Shown here: one piece after another, positions 1 to 8,615 of the stretch
Numbering within the stretch: the stretch's first letter is position 1
How the letters are laid out: every line of letters begins with the position of its first letter
From: Brevibacterium sp. p3-SID960
GTDB taxonomy: Bacteria; Actinomycetota; Actinomycetes; Actinomycetales; Brevibacteriaceae
Assembly: GCF_025144725.1 (NCBI RefSeq)
Contig: NZ_JALXKS010000007.1
Location: forward strand, 1-64,000
Direction: 5' to 3'
DNA: 64,000 nucleotides
The notes under the pieces: model-generated
The model's database searches: none
What the model was told of the DNA's origin: nothing
Seen by the model: only the letters and a program-made list of their open reading frames with translations
Translations under genes and position numbers: made by a program

Positions 1-163
1 TCCGCCGGAATCGAGGGTGGTCTACCCATGTCTGAATCTCCTTCAGGACCTACATAACGGCCCTGCCACTAAGTCTGACGCGCGACACCCCCATCCTGGC
101 AACGCCAACCCCCACCTCGGGAACGGCAACCACCCCAGCAGACGCCACAACCGGCAAGGCACC

Positions 164-192
164 CTGAGGTTATCTGCCGGCACGTGTAGAAT
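164..192 (+). promoter_or_regulatory. Candidate promoter of the osmolyte ABC transporter operon
   Basis: An extended -10 (TGTAGAAT, hexamer 187-192) lies 17 bp downstream of a weak -35 (CTGAGG, 164-169). The inferred transcript starts about 45 bases before the GTG at 243, leaving room for the ribosome site GAGGGGAG just upstream. Bases 1-160 hold no gene I can support. The -35 match is poor, so this is a suggestion. Confidence 0.35.
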
Positions 193-242
193 TGCAGGTC
201 AAGGGCACGATCCGCTGACGGCAGCCGAGGGGAGTCACGCAC

Positions 243-884
243 GTGTGGGAGTACTTCACGCAGCGCTCTGACCAGATCCTCTTCGCCTCCTGGCAGCACT
301 TCAGCCTTGTGGGTCAGAGCCTCCTGCTCGCCACCCTCATCGCCGTCGTCATCGCCGTGCTGTCCTACCGCTCCTCAGCGCTGACCGCAGCAGCCAACAG
401 CATCTCGGCGATCGGCCTGACGATCCCGTCGTTCGCACTCGTCGGCCTGCTCATCGCCCCGGTCGGCTTCGGCGTCATCCCCGCCGTGATCGTCGTGACC
501 TTCTACGCCGCCCTGCCGATCCTGCGCAACGCCATCGTCGGGCTCTCCGGCATCCCCGACGACGTCGTCGAATCCGCCCGCGGCATCGGCATGAGCCGCA
601 TGCGCACCCTGCTGACCGTCGAACTGCCGATGGCCTGGCCGGTCATCCTCGCCGGTGTCCGCGTCTCCGGGCAGATGGTGATGGGCATCGCGACCATCGC
701 CGCCTACTCCCTGGGCCCCGGCCTCGGTGCCTTCATCTTCTCCGGCCTCGACCGCCTCGGCGGGGCGAACTCGCTCGAATCCGTCGTCATCGGCGTCGTC
801 GGCGTCATCATCCTCGCCTTCATTCTCGACCTGCTGCTTGTGGCAGTCGGCCGTCTGACCATTCCGAGGGGTATCCGTGTCTGA
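243..884 (+). CDS. Osmolyte ABC transporter permease, OpuC/ProW type
   Basis: Inner-membrane permease of a binding-protein-dependent importer of the glycine betaine/carnitine/choline (OpuC/ProW) family. The 213-residue length is normal for these short permeases. About five hydrophobic segments are visible, and the EAA-type cytoplasmic loop that contacts the ATPase is present around residues 115-130 (ESARGIGMSRMRTLLTVELP). The start is GTG at 243, preceded by GAGGGGAG at good spacing. The stop overlaps the ATPase gene by 8 bases, which suggests translational coupling. A second permease lies further along, so the transporter probably uses a heterodimeric membrane unit. Family assignment is firm; the substrate is inferred. 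Confidence 0.9.
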   Translation: MWEYFTQRSDQILFASWQHFSLVGQSLLLATLIAVVIAVLSYRSSALTAAANSISAIGLTIPSFALVGLLIAPVGFGVIPAVIVVTFYAALPILRNAIVGLSGIPDDVVESARGIGMSRMRTLLTVELPMAWPVILAGVRVSGQMVMGIATIAAYSLGPGLGAFIFSGLDRLGGANSLESVVIGVVGVIILAFILDLLLVAVGRLTIPRGIRV

Positions 885-2340
885 GAACCACCGAACTGCA
901 TCCACCGCTTTCGAGGCGGCCGGCACCGAGCACGATTCGGGCACCCAGGGCGTGTCGATCACCCTGGAGGGGATCACCAAGCGTTACGACTCCGGCAAGC
1001 CACCGGCTGTCGACGGGCTGAATCTGGAGATCCCGGCCGGTTCGATCGTGATGTTCTGCGGGCCCTCGGGTTGCGGGAAGACGACGACGCTGAAGATGAT
1101 CAACCGGCTCATCGAACCCTCTTCCGGCCGGGTGCTCATCGACGGGGAGGACGTCACCGACCTCGATGCCGACAGGCTGCGCCGCCGGCTGGGCTACGTC
1201 ATCCAGGCAGGCGGGCTGTTCCCGCACATGACGGTGGCCAAGAACATCGGGCTGGTGCCCAAGATGCTCGGCTGGGATGCCAGGCGCATCCGCGCCCGCG
1301 TCGACGAGCTGCTCGAACTCGTCTCCCTCGACCCGGCCGCCTACCGCGACCGGTTCCCCCGCGAGCTCTCCGGCGGCCAGCAGCAGCGCGTCGGTGTCGC
1401 CAGGGCGCTGGCAGCAGACCCGCCGGTGCTGCTCATGGATGAGCCCTTCGGTGCGGTCGACCCGATCACCCGGCAGCGGCTGCAGGATGAGCTCATCGCC
1501 ATCCACTCCGAGCTGAAGAAGACGATCGTGTGCGTCACCCACGACTTCGATGAGGCCGTCAAGCTCGGTGACTGGATCGCGATCTTCCGCGAAGGCGGCA
1601 TCCTCGCCCAGTACGACTCACCCGAACGGATCCTCGCCCAGCCGGCGAACTCCTTCGTCGAGGACTTCATAGGCGCAGGCGCCGGGCTCAAGCAGCTGTC
1701 CCTGTCCCGCCTCGACGATGTCGAGCTGACCGATCCGGTCCGTGTGCGTGCCGGGACTCCCGTCGCCGAGGCGGTGGAGACGATGCGGGCGGCAGGAGAT
1801 GACTATGTGGTCGTCGTCGACGACCAGGACCGGCCCGTCGACTGGCTCGTCGCCAGCCAGCTCGAACGCCTCACCACCCTGCCGACTCAGGTGAATGAGG
1901 ACCTGCCGGTGGTGTACAACCGCGCCTCACTCAACGATGCGCTCGATTCGATGCTCGTGACGACGACGTCCTCGGCGATCGTCGTCGGCCGCCGCCGTCA
2001 GATGCTCGGCCTCGTCACCGTCGACACGATCATGGACGTCATCTCCGGGCTCAACGGCCGAGCCCACTGCGCCGCCGCCCAGGCCCCGCACGGGGAGAAC
2101 ACGCCCGAGGAGTTCGAGATCCCGGCAGACGACGGGCGCACCGGCCGCAACACCGACGAGGCAATCGCAGCCAAACAGCGCGAAGACCCGGCCGCAGACA
2201 CCGGTGACGACCCGGCCGCAGACCCCAGCGACGCCGGTGGCGCCGGTGACGATGCGGCCGGCCGCGACACGGCACGCGGCACAACTGAACGCGCCGATCC
2301 TCCAGCCGGCGCGCATCGCGCAGACGGGGACAGGCCATGA
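877..2340 (+). CDS. Osmolyte ABC transporter ATPase with CBS domains, OpuCA/ProV type
   Basis: Energises the flanking permeases. Walker A is GPSGCGKTT (about residues 66-74), the signature is LSGGQQQR, and Walker B is VLLMDEPFGAVDP. The C-terminal half (about 280-390) looks like paired CBS domains, which in OpuA/OpuC-type systems sense ionic strength or nucleotides. Two oddities: about 20 extra N-terminal residues before the ABC core, and an unusually long Asp/Ala/Thr/Pro-rich tail after about residue 400 that looks disordered. The GTG start overlaps the upstream stop, and the gene ends inside the next start (ATGA). Function is well supported; the osmolyte is not identified. Confidence 0.93.
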   Translation: MSENHRTASTAFEAAGTEHDSGTQGVSITLEGITKRYDSGKPPAVDGLNLEIPAGSIVMFCGPSGCGKTTTLKMINRLIEPSSGRVLIDGEDVTDLDADRLRRRLGYVIQAGGLFPHMTVAKNIGLVPKMLGWDARRIRARVDELLELVSLDPAAYRDRFPRELSGGQQQRVGVARALAADPPVLLMDEPFGAVDPITRQRLQDELIAIHSELKKTIVCVTHDFDEAVKLGDWIAIFREGGILAQYDSPERILAQPANSFVEDFIGAGAGLKQLSLSRLDDVELTDPVRVRAGTPVAEAVETMRAAGDDYVVVVDDQDRPVDWLVASQLERLTTLPTQVNEDLPVVYNRASLNDALDSMLVTTTSSAIVVGRRRQMLGLVTVDTIMDVISGLNGRAHCAAAQAPHGENTPEEFEIPADDGRTGRNTDEAIAAKQREDPAADTGDDPAADPSDAGGAGDDAAGRDTARGTTERADPPAGAHRADGDRP

Positions 2341-3086
2341 GCACCCTGACCGCCGGAGAGCGCCGGGAGATCCGCGACCTGCTCGTGCAGGCCGGGCTCA
2401 TCGTCGTGGCCTTCGGCGTGCTCATCTGGTGGCTGCTGACCACGGATCTCACCGACGTCGAATCCTCGACTCTGGCACCCGGCGCAGTCTGGTCGCTGAC
2501 GCTGGAGCACCTGCTGCTCACCGTCGTCTCAGCCGTCATCGTGCTCGCCGTGGCGATCCCGCTCGGCATCCTGCTCACCCGCCCGGCCCTGCGCCGGGCC
2601 GCAGGACCGGTCATGGCTGTGGCGAACATCGGCCAGGCCGCCCCGGCTGTCGGCATCATCGTGCTGTTCGGATTCTGGCTCGGTTTCGGCCTGCAGGCCG
2701 CCATCGCAGCACTCGTCGTCTACGCACTGCTGCCGGTGCTGCGCAACACGATGGTCGGCCTCACCCAGGTCGACCGGCAGCTCATCGAAGCCGGCCGCGG
2801 TATGGGCATGAGCGCCGCCGCCGTGCTCTTCCGCGTCGAACTGCCGCTTGCGGTGCCCGTCATGCTCTCCGGCATCCGCACCGCACTCGTCCTGCTCGTC
2901 GGCACCGCCACCCTGGCGACCTTCGTCAACGGCGGCGGACTCGGCCTGCTCATCACGACCGGAGTGACCCTCGACCTCACCCGGGTGCTCATCGCCGGGG
3001 CCATCCTCGTCGCCCTGCTCGCCCTCGTCGTCGACTGGACCGGACGCGTCGTCGAACTGGCCGTACGGCCGAAGGGACTGGCATGA
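2337..3086 (+). CDS. Osmolyte ABC transporter permease, second subunit
   Basis: Second membrane subunit of the importer, 249 residues. It has an N-terminal cytoplasmic stretch, one early transmembrane helix, then the usual five-helix core. The coupling loop EAGRGMGMSAAAVLFRVELP (about 150-170) closely resembles the loop in the first permease. It starts with ATGA overlapping the ATPase stop and ends in ATGA overlapping the substrate-binding protein, so all four genes look like one tightly coupled operon. Two distinct permeases with one ATPase and one lipoprotein is the classic OpuB/OpuC arrangement. Confidence 0.9.
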   Translation: MSTLTAGERREIRDLLVQAGLIVVAFGVLIWWLLTTDLTDVESSTLAPGAVWSLTLEHLLLTVVSAVIVLAVAIPLGILLTRPALRRAAGPVMAVANIGQAAPAVGIIVLFGFWLGFGLQAAIAALVVYALLPVLRNTMVGLTQVDRQLIEAGRGMGMSAAAVLFRVELPLAVPVMLSGIRTALVLLVGTATLATFVNGGGLGLLITTGVTLDLTRVLIAGAILVALLALVVDWTGRVVELAVRPKGLA

Positions 3087-4111
3087 CATCCCACCCGACC
3101 ACCACCCCAGTCAGCCGCAGACGCACGAGGCTCGGCCGCCTCGGCGCCGGGATCGCACTGCTGAGCACCCTGGCGCTCGGTGCCTGCGGACTGCAGCCTT
3201 CGGCCGCCTACATCCCGCCGGTGAGCCCCGGATCGATCGAGGAGATCCCCGGTGCCGCCGACGGGAAGGTCTTCACGGTCACGAGCAAGAACTTCACCGA
3301 AGCGGTCATCCTCGGCAAGATCTCCGTCCTTGCCGCCGAGGCCGCCGGCTTCAGCGTCAAGGACCTCACGAACGTGCCCGGAAGCGTCTCAGCCCGCAAG
3401 CTCATGACGAGCGGGCAGGCGGACCTGACGTGGGAGTACACCGGCACCGCCTGGCTGACCTACCTGAATGAGGAAGAGGGCATCGCGGATCCGCACGAGC
3501 AGTGGCAGGCCGTCCACGACGCCGACCTGGACAACGGCCTGACCTGGGGTCCGGCAGCCGAGCTCAACAACTCCTACGGCATGGCGATCCGGCCCGACGC
3601 CCCCGGTGAGCTCGGCGGGGTGACGAAGATGTCGCAGCTGGCAGATCTTAAACCGGAGGACCGCACGATCTGCGTGGCCGCCGAATTCAACTCCCGGCCC
3701 GACGGGCTCACCCCGATGCTCGAGGCCTACGACATTCCGCGCGGGGAAGCCGGCGGCACGCCGGAGGACAACATCGGCATCTACGACGCAGGCCCGATCT
3801 ACTCCGCAACGGCCGCCGGGCAGTGCAACTTCGGCAACGTCTACCTCACCGACGGCCGGATCAAGGCGATGGACCTCGTCGTCCTCGAAGACGACAGGCA
3901 GTTCTTCCCCGCCTACAACGCAGCCCCCGTGTTCTTCACCCAGACACTCGAGGAGTACCCGCAGCTCGAAGAGGTCTACGCGCCGATCGCCGAGAAGCTC
4001 ACCACCGAGCAGATGCAGGAGCTCAACCGGCAGGTCGACGTCGACGGTGATGACCCCGTCGACGTGGCGCTGCGCTGGATGGTCGACGAAGGCTTCGTCA
4101 CCGAAAGGTGA
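3083..4111 (+). CDS. Osmolyte-binding lipoprotein, OpuAC family
   Basis: Extracytoplasmic substrate-binding protein of the importer, 342 residues. The N-terminus has basic residues (RRRTRLGR), a hydrophobic core and a lipobox LALGAC, so the mature protein should be anchored through that Cys. The remainder matches the glycine betaine/choline-binding fold: KNFTEAVILG near the mature N-terminus, DLTWEYTGTAW, and a C-terminal VDVALRWMVDEGF typical of this family. The start ATG at 3083 overlaps the upstream stop; larger in-frame extensions upstream lie inside the permease gene and are not credible. Ligand choice (betaine, choline, carnitine) cannot be settled by eye. Confidence 0.9.
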   Translation: MTSHPTTTPVSRRRTRLGRLGAGIALLSTLALGACGLQPSAAYIPPVSPGSIEEIPGAADGKVFTVTSKNFTEAVILGKISVLAAEAAGFSVKDLTNVPGSVSARKLMTSGQADLTWEYTGTAWLTYLNEEEGIADPHEQWQAVHDADLDNGLTWGPAAELNNSYGMAIRPDAPGELGGVTKMSQLADLKPEDRTICVAAEFNSRPDGLTPMLEAYDIPRGEAGGTPEDNIGIYDAGPIYSATAAGQCNFGNVYLTDGRIKAMDLVVLEDDRQFFPAYNAAPVFFTQTLEEYPQLEEVYAPIAEKLTTEQMQELNRQVDVDGDDPVDVALRWMVDEGFVTER

Positions 4112-4439
4112 CCCGGCGGCCAGGCGGTAGGCTTGTCACCGACACGTGACGGAAGGAAGCGGCGAAATTCGCCCCGATCATCGGTTCGGTCTATGCGGTT
4201 GCGCGGTTCTTCCAGGTGCGGGCACGCCACCGGCAGCAGCGCGGACTCGGCCGCGCGGAGGACACAGCGCTCAGCCGAGAGCTAGCGGCTCGTCTGCTGC
4301 GATCGGGCCGTCCTCGCAGATGCCGCGACAACGGCGGAAAGGCGCGCAACCGGCCGGATGCCCATCGTATCGGAGCTCGCATCTGCGGGATACGCGTGCC
4401 TTGAGAGCAGAAACTAGAGGTCTCGCCTGCTGGCACCAG
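4112..4439 (+). other. Gene-free stretch downstream of the transporter operon
   Basis: I see no convincing gene, RNA or strong terminator here. A 62-codon open frame from 4216 is Arg-rich with neutral codon bias and no ribosome site, so I do not call it. Confidence 0.5.
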
Positions 4440-4468
4440 TTCACAAGTGTGACCTGCATCGCTAAGCT
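4440..4468 (+). promoter_or_regulatory. Candidate promoter giving a leaderless transcript
   Basis: -35 TTCACA (4440-4445), 17 bp spacer, -10 TAAGCT (4463-4468). The ATG of the next gene follows 7 bases after the -10, so transcription probably begins at or very near the start codon. No Shine-Dalgarno sequence is present, which fits leaderless translation, common in Actinobacteria. Confidence 0.55.
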
Positions 4469-4474
4469 CTGTGT

Positions 4475-5578
4475 ATGGATGTCACTCATACTCTCGGTTC
4501 ATTTGACTACGTTGACCCAACTGATCTCAAGAGGATGGCTGAGGCCGCAGGGCCCAAGGTGACCATCCTGATGCCGACATCGCGAGCGGATCATCAATCC
4601 CGCGAATCCTCCACCCGGCTCAAGTCGCTGCTCGATGAGGCGGGCCGCAAGCTCGCCGACGCAGGCGTCGAGGCGAAGGAAGCCAAGGAGATCCTCGCCC
4701 CGCTCAACGATCTCGTCAATGACGGGCCGTTCTGGCGCCATCAGGCTGACGGGCTGGCCCTCTACGCAGCCACGGGCATGACGCTGACCTACCGGCTCGG
4801 TGTGCCGCTGAGCGAGCACGTCAGCGTCGGCGAGTCGATGACGGTCCGCCCGATCGCCCCGGCGCTCGCTCAGTCCCATGCCTTCTACATTCTGGCGATG
4901 TCGCGGAACAAGGTGCGCCTGTTCGACGCGACGAAGGACTCGATCGTCGAACTCGACCTCGGTGAGACCGTGCCGCAGAGCATGGACGACGTCGTCGACC
5001 CCGATGAGCGGCAACGGCAGCTGCAGAGCCGTTCGGTCGGTGGGGACCGTGCCATGTTCCACGGCCACGGCGTCGGCGGTGAGGTCGAGAGGATCTTCGT
5101 CGAGAAGTTCGTCAAGGCTGTCGGCGAAGGAGTCGGAACGCTGCTTGGCAAAGCCCGCAGCCAGCCGCTGATCCTCGCAGCCGTGGCCGAGGCGATGCCG
5201 CTGTTCAAGCCCGTGTGCACCTACCCGGCGCTGCTTGACGAGATGGTCGCCGGCAACCCCGACGACCGCACGCCCGGCCAGCTGCACGCCGATGCATGGG
5301 AGGTCGTCATGCCGGCCTTCGCCGAACGCGATGACGCCGCCTACGCCCGCTTCGCCGATGCGCAGGGCACCGGCCGCGGCGTCACCCAGACCGATGTCAT
5401 CCGCGAGGCAGCTGCCGAGGGGCGGGTCGATACGCTGTTCATCAACCCGTCGCTCTCTGCCTCAGAGGGCAGCGGCGATGTCGATTCCGCGATCCTGTCG
5501 ACGCTGCAGAACTCCGGCACGATCGTCATCATCTCCGACGGCCGGGTCGAGAACGTTGCAGCGCTGATGCGGTACTGA
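4475..5578 (+). CDS. baeRF3-like (bacterial release-factor-fold) protein
   Basis: 367-residue soluble protein. Overall layout and motifs (VTILMPTSRADHQSRES near the start; GLALYAATGM; a C-terminal GTIVIISDGRVENVAALMRY) resemble the bacterial archaeo-eukaryotic release factor family 3 proteins, which share the eRF1 central/C-terminal fold and may act on ribosomes or RNA. Their biochemical role is not established. No signal peptide or membrane segment. It stands alone, with the transporter operon behind it and a divergent ribH remnant ahead. The ATG at 4475 is fixed by the promoter immediately upstream and the absence of another in-frame start before the conserved N-terminus. Confidence 0.65.
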   Translation: MDVTHTLGSFDYVDPTDLKRMAEAAGPKVTILMPTSRADHQSRESSTRLKSLLDEAGRKLADAGVEAKEAKEILAPLNDLVNDGPFWRHQADGLALYAATGMTLTYRLGVPLSEHVSVGESMTVRPIAPALAQSHAFYILAMSRNKVRLFDATKDSIVELDLGETVPQSMDDVVDPDERQRQLQSRSVGGDRAMFHGHGVGGEVERIFVEKFVKAVGEGVGTLLGKARSQPLILAAVAEAMPLFKPVCTYPALLDEMVAGNPDDRTPGQLHADAWEVVMPAFAERDDAAYARFADAQGTGRGVTQTDVIREAAAEGRVDTLFINPSLSASEGSGDVDSAILSTLQNSGTIVIISDGRVENVAALMRY

Positions 5579-5589
5579 CATCCGGCTGC

Positions 5590-5727
5590 TCAGGCGGTCC
5601 TGATCTCTGTCAGAGCGGCGAGTGCGGCAAGGGCTGCGCTCGCCGCTTCATGTCCCTTGTCCTCCCGCGAGCCCGGCAGCCCGGCCCGGCTGTGGGCCTG
5701 CTCATCGTCATCACAGGTCAGCAGCCC
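5590..5727 (-). pseudogene. ribH: 3' remnant of ribH (lumazine synthase)
   Basis: On the minus strand 45 codons and a TGA encode a peptide that reads like the C-terminus of 6,7-dimethyl-8-ribityllumazine synthase: [11 protein letters not shown], then [16 protein letters not shown], then an Ala/Leu-rich helix. Family members end with a GVLT...EQA..RAG...KG.EAA pattern. Upstream in the same frame the sequence turns into Ala/Pro codons and then a stop, with no other RibH segments visible, so only the tail is left. No other riboflavin gene is in the window. The remaining part of 5579-5895 holds nothing else recognisable. Confidence 0.6.
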
Positions 5728-5895
5728 GGCCGCGCTGGCCGCGGCGGGCGGTGGCGGACACACCGGTCACCGCACCCGAGGCGGCGGGTGCCCTCCGTGT
5801 TTCGCCACCACCGTTGTTCGGCCCGTCTGGCATAGCGAAGACAGGATGCTCACCAGGGGGATCATCACGGTGTCCCTGCTTGCGAAGGAACAGTC

Positions 5896-7422
5896 ATGCA
5901 CCCGTTCTCCCGCTCCGCGCTCGCCCTCATCGCCGCAGGCGCCGCTCTCACACTGGCCGCCGGATGCACGGCCGCAGATGACGCACCCGGCAGCTCACCT
6001 GCGACCAGCACGCCGGAACCGCCGCAGCTGAGCGAGTCGATCACCCTTGACTTCTATGCCAGCCTGCTGGCCGACAACGACACTGACAGGGCGCTGGTCG
6101 CCGACGCCATGGGCGGCAGGCTCGTCGCCGTCGGCGCCGATGGCGCTGAGCTGTGGAGCCACCAGGCGCAGGTCGATATGGACCAGCCTGACAGCGTGGC
6201 CGCCTACTCCCGCGGCCAGACCGTCATCGTCGACGACGGGACCGGCCGTCTGCGCGCACTCGATTGGGGCGACGGCAGCGAAGCCTGGACCTATACGCCT
6301 GCCGATGTCGATCTCGGCTGCACCGAACCGGGTGACTACTACTCGTCCTCCTCCACCGGGACGAGCGCACTGGGCGAGGACGGGATCATCCTGCTCGAAT
6401 ACGGGATGATCGACGCTGATCGCGGCAGCTGCACCGGCGAGGAGCAGAAGGCCATGGTCCTCGGTCTCGATCCGGCCTCCGGCCAGCCGGCGTGGCCGGC
6501 TGTGCAGGCGGCCGCCGATGCGCAGCCCATGGGCGGGGCGAACCTGCAGATCACCCCGGATCGCACGCACGCCTATCTGCCGTGGCGCGACGGCGACAGC
6601 AGCTTCCTCACCCGCCTCGACCTGGCCTCGGGCCAGCATGCCACCGTCGACCTCAGTGAGTACGGCGAGCAGGACCTCGGCTTCGGCATCTACCCGCAGA
6701 AGGCGCCCGGCACGCTTGTCTACGCCTTCGGCACAGCCGACCCTGACGACCCGTACTCTGGGTTCACCACCCGCACCGCACTGCTGAGGCTGCCGATGGA
6801 CCTGGCGGAGAGCTCTGGGATGCTCACGCCGCTCGGCGCTGCTGACGATCCTGACCTCGCCGCGGGTATCGACTTCAGTGAGGAACCGGTCGACTACTGT
6901 GCCGCCCGTCCGGTCGCCACAGCCGAGGGTGCCTTTGTGTGCGCGAGCACTCAGCTGTTCGCTTCCCGGATCCTCGTGCTCGGCTCACTGCTCGACGGCG
7001 AGGCCTGGCACGCCGACATCTCAGAAGACGCCTTCGAATTCGGGCTGTTCAACGAGCAGTACGGCCGCCTCCACACACCCGTCGACGGCACCGACGCACC
7101 GCTGGTCATCATGCCCGGTCTCGACGCGGGCGTGCGGGCCGTCAGCGCCGCTGACGGATCGACACTGTGGGAGGCAGGCGAAGACCTCGACCCGGTCGAT
7201 CCGGTCGAAGGCAGCTACGGATTCGGCGGCAACGGCGCATTCCCGCAGCTCGGCCTCATCCCGGTGCTGCTCAACGATGCGGTGCACTTCTTCACCCTGG
7301 ACGGTGAGGAGCACGCCGAGGCCCACGCCGTCGGCCAGTATGCCGAGCCGAGTGCCACCGGCCGCTGGTTCGCAGCAGCCGCCGGTGAGTCCACCACGCT
7401 GTGGACCGTCACCGGCGGCTGA
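5896..7422 (+). CDS. PQQ-like beta-propeller lipoprotein
   Basis: 508-residue exported lipoprotein. Signal peptide with lipobox LAAGC (Cys near residue 24) followed by a Ser/Thr/Pro linker. The body contains repeated segments of the type RLVAVGADGAELW, LRALDWGDGSEAWTY and VRAVSAADGSTLWEAGEDL, typical of PQQ/quinoprotein-like beta-propeller blades. Such lipoproteins are usually non-enzymatic surface or cell-wall proteins in Actinobacteria. No quinoprotein catalytic motif is evident and no dehydrogenase partner is nearby. The ATG at 5896 has GAAGGAA 8-10 bases upstream and gives a clean signal peptide. Specific function unknown. Confidence 0.75.
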   Translation: MHPFSRSALALIAAGAALTLAAGCTAADDAPGSSPATSTPEPPQLSESITLDFYASLLADNDTDRALVADAMGGRLVAVGADGAELWSHQAQVDMDQPDSVAAYSRGQTVIVDDGTGRLRALDWGDGSEAWTYTPADVDLGCTEPGDYYSSSSTGTSALGEDGIILLEYGMIDADRGSCTGEEQKAMVLGLDPASGQPAWPAVQAAADAQPMGGANLQITPDRTHAYLPWRDGDSSFLTRLDLASGQHATVDLSEYGEQDLGFGIYPQKAPGTLVYAFGTADPDDPYSGFTTRTALLRLPMDLAESSGMLTPLGAADDPDLAAGIDFSEEPVDYCAARPVATAEGAFVCASTQLFASRILVLGSLLDGEAWHADISEDAFEFGLFNEQYGRLHTPVDGTDAPLVIMPGLDAGVRAVSAADGSTLWEAGEDLDPVDPVEGSYGFGGNGAFPQLGLIPVLLNDAVHFFTLDGEEHAEAHAVGQYAEPSATGRWFAAAAGESTTLWTVTGG

Positions 7423-7426
7423 ACGA

Positions 7427-7441
7427 CGCCGCTGTGCGGCG
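7427..7441. terminator. Short hairpin between convergent genes
   Basis: CGCCGC, loop TGT, GCGGCG: a 6-bp GC stem 5 bases after the lipoprotein stop and 22 bases before the end of pdxS on the other strand. No U-tract follows, so it is a weak candidate bidirectional terminator. Confidence 0.35.
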
Positions 7442-7462
7442 CCGGTGAAGCTGCGCTGCGAC

Positions 7463-8428
7463 TTACCAGCCGCGCTCGGCCAGGCGGTGTGGGGCCGGCA
7501 GATCGCTGACGTTGAGGCCGACCATCGCCTCACCGAGTCCGCGGGAGACCTCGGCGAGCACCTCGGGATTGTCGTAGTTCGCCGTGGCCTTGACGATGGC
7601 TTTGGCCCGTGCCTCCGGGTTGCCGGACTTGAAGATGCCTGAGCCGACGAACACGCCCTCAGCACCGAGCTGCATCATCATCGCCGCATCGGCAGGCGTG
7701 GACACGCCCCCGGCGACGAAGGTGACGACTGGCAGGCGGCCGTTACGGGCGACGGTGCGCACGAGGTCGAACGGCGCCTGCAGCTCCTTGGCCGCAACAT
7801 AGAGCTCATCTTCGTTCAGCGCAGCCAGGCGGCGGATCTCACCGCTGATCGTGCGGATGTGGCGGGTCGCCTCGGAGACATCGCCGGTGCCGGCCTCACC
7901 CTTCGAACGGATCATGTCGGCACCTTCGTTGATGCGGCGCAGCGCCTCCCCGAGGTTGGTGGCACCGCACACGAACGGCACCTCGAAGGCGCGCTTGTCG
8001 ATGTGGTTGACGTAGTCGGCAGGGGAGAGGACCTCGGATTCGTCGACGTAGTGCACGCCGAGGGACTGCAGGATCTGCGCTTCGACGAAGTGGCCGATGC
8101 GCGCCTTGGCCATGACCGGAATCGACACGGCATCGAGGATCCCGGCGATGAGGTCCGGGTCGCTCATCCGCGCGATGCCGCCCTGGGCGCGGATATCGGC
8201 GGGCACCCGCTCGAGCGCCATGACCGCCACCGCGCCGGCATCTTCGGCGATGCGGGCCTGATCAGGGGTGACGACGTCCATGATGACGCCGCCGGCCAGT
8301 GAGCGTGCGAGTTCGGAGCTCAGCTGGGCGTCGGCGGCGCGCTGGTGCTCGGCGTCGCCGGCAGTGCCCGCGGTGGGCGTGTCTTCAGCGTTGTTGGAGG
8401 TGGTGGTCTGGTTCAGTGTGGCAGTCAT
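7463..8428 (-). CDS. pdxS: PdxS, pyridoxal 5'-phosphate synthase lyase subunit
   Basis: 321-residue PLP synthase subunit that condenses ribose 5-phosphate, glyceraldehyde 3-phosphate and ammonia into PLP. Conserved segments include [34 protein letters not shown] (the Lys forms the sugar Schiff base), [14 protein letters not shown] and [13 protein letters not shown]. An N-terminal extension of about 35 polar residues precedes the core. The start ATG at 8428 is chosen because the in-frame sequence further upstream lies in the regulatory region and is not PdxS-like. The glutaminase partner pdxT is not adjacent or elsewhere in this window. Divergent from a MocR/PdxR-type regulator, the usual arrangement for PLP-controlled pdxS. 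Confidence 0.96.
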   Translation of the reverse strand: MTATLNQTTTSNNAEDTPTAGTAGDAEHQRAADAQLSSELARSLAGGVIMDVVTPDQARIAEDAGAVAVMALERVPADIRAQGGIARMSDPDLIAGILDAVSIPVMAKARIGHFVEAQILQSLGVHYVDESEVLSPADYVNHIDKRAFEVPFVCGATNLGEALRRINEGADMIRSKGEAGTGDVSEATRHIRTISGEIRRLAALNEDELYVAAKELQAPFDLVRTVARNGRLPVVTFVAGGVSTPADAAMMMQLGAEGVFVGSGIFKSGNPEARAKAIVKATANYDNPEVLAEVSRGLGEAMVGLNVSDLPAPHRLAERGW

Positions 8429-8507
8429 GCAGTCTCCTGGGTCGTGGCGGGCACCTGGCACCCGCGCGTGGCGAGCCGGACGTCCAAGCGCCCGGTGGGT
8501 ATTCGTG

Positions 8508-8513
8508 AGCCTA
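8508..8513 (-). promoter_or_regulatory. Candidate -10 element for pdxS
   Basis: Read on the minus strand the hexamer is TAGGCT, a typical actinobacterial -10. No good -35 stands 16-18 bp upstream; instead that position (about 8530-8536) overlaps the repeat array at 8522-8566. A promoter that lacks a -35 and needs an activator is expected for PdxR-type control. Confidence 0.45.
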
Positions 8514-8521
8514 GCGAGCAT

Positions 8522-8566
8522 TGGACTGCAGAAATGGTCCAGATCCAGGGGTATTCTGTAGTCCAG
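8522..8566. promoter_or_regulatory. Candidate operator of the MocR/PdxR-type regulator
   Basis: Imperfect inverted repeat TGGACTGCAGAA (8522-8533) and TTCTGTAGTCCA (8554-8565), 11 of 12 positions complementary. Superimposed on it are direct copies ending in GTCCAG: ATGGTCCAG (8534-8542) and GTAGTCCAG (8558-8566). The array lies between pdxS and the divergent regulator, directly upstream of the pdxS -10. Direct plus inverted repeats of a GTCCAG/GGTCTA-like core are characteristic of MocR-family operators. Confidence 0.55.
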
Positions 8567-8615
8567 TTGTGCGCGGTTCCGGATGGCCGCGAGGCCAGGT
8601 GAGGGAGGGGTGCTC

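Noticed and set aside
4216..4404. 62-codon ORF in the gap before the baeRF3-like gene
   Set aside because: Arg-rich, neutral third-position composition, no ribosome site, no known motif.
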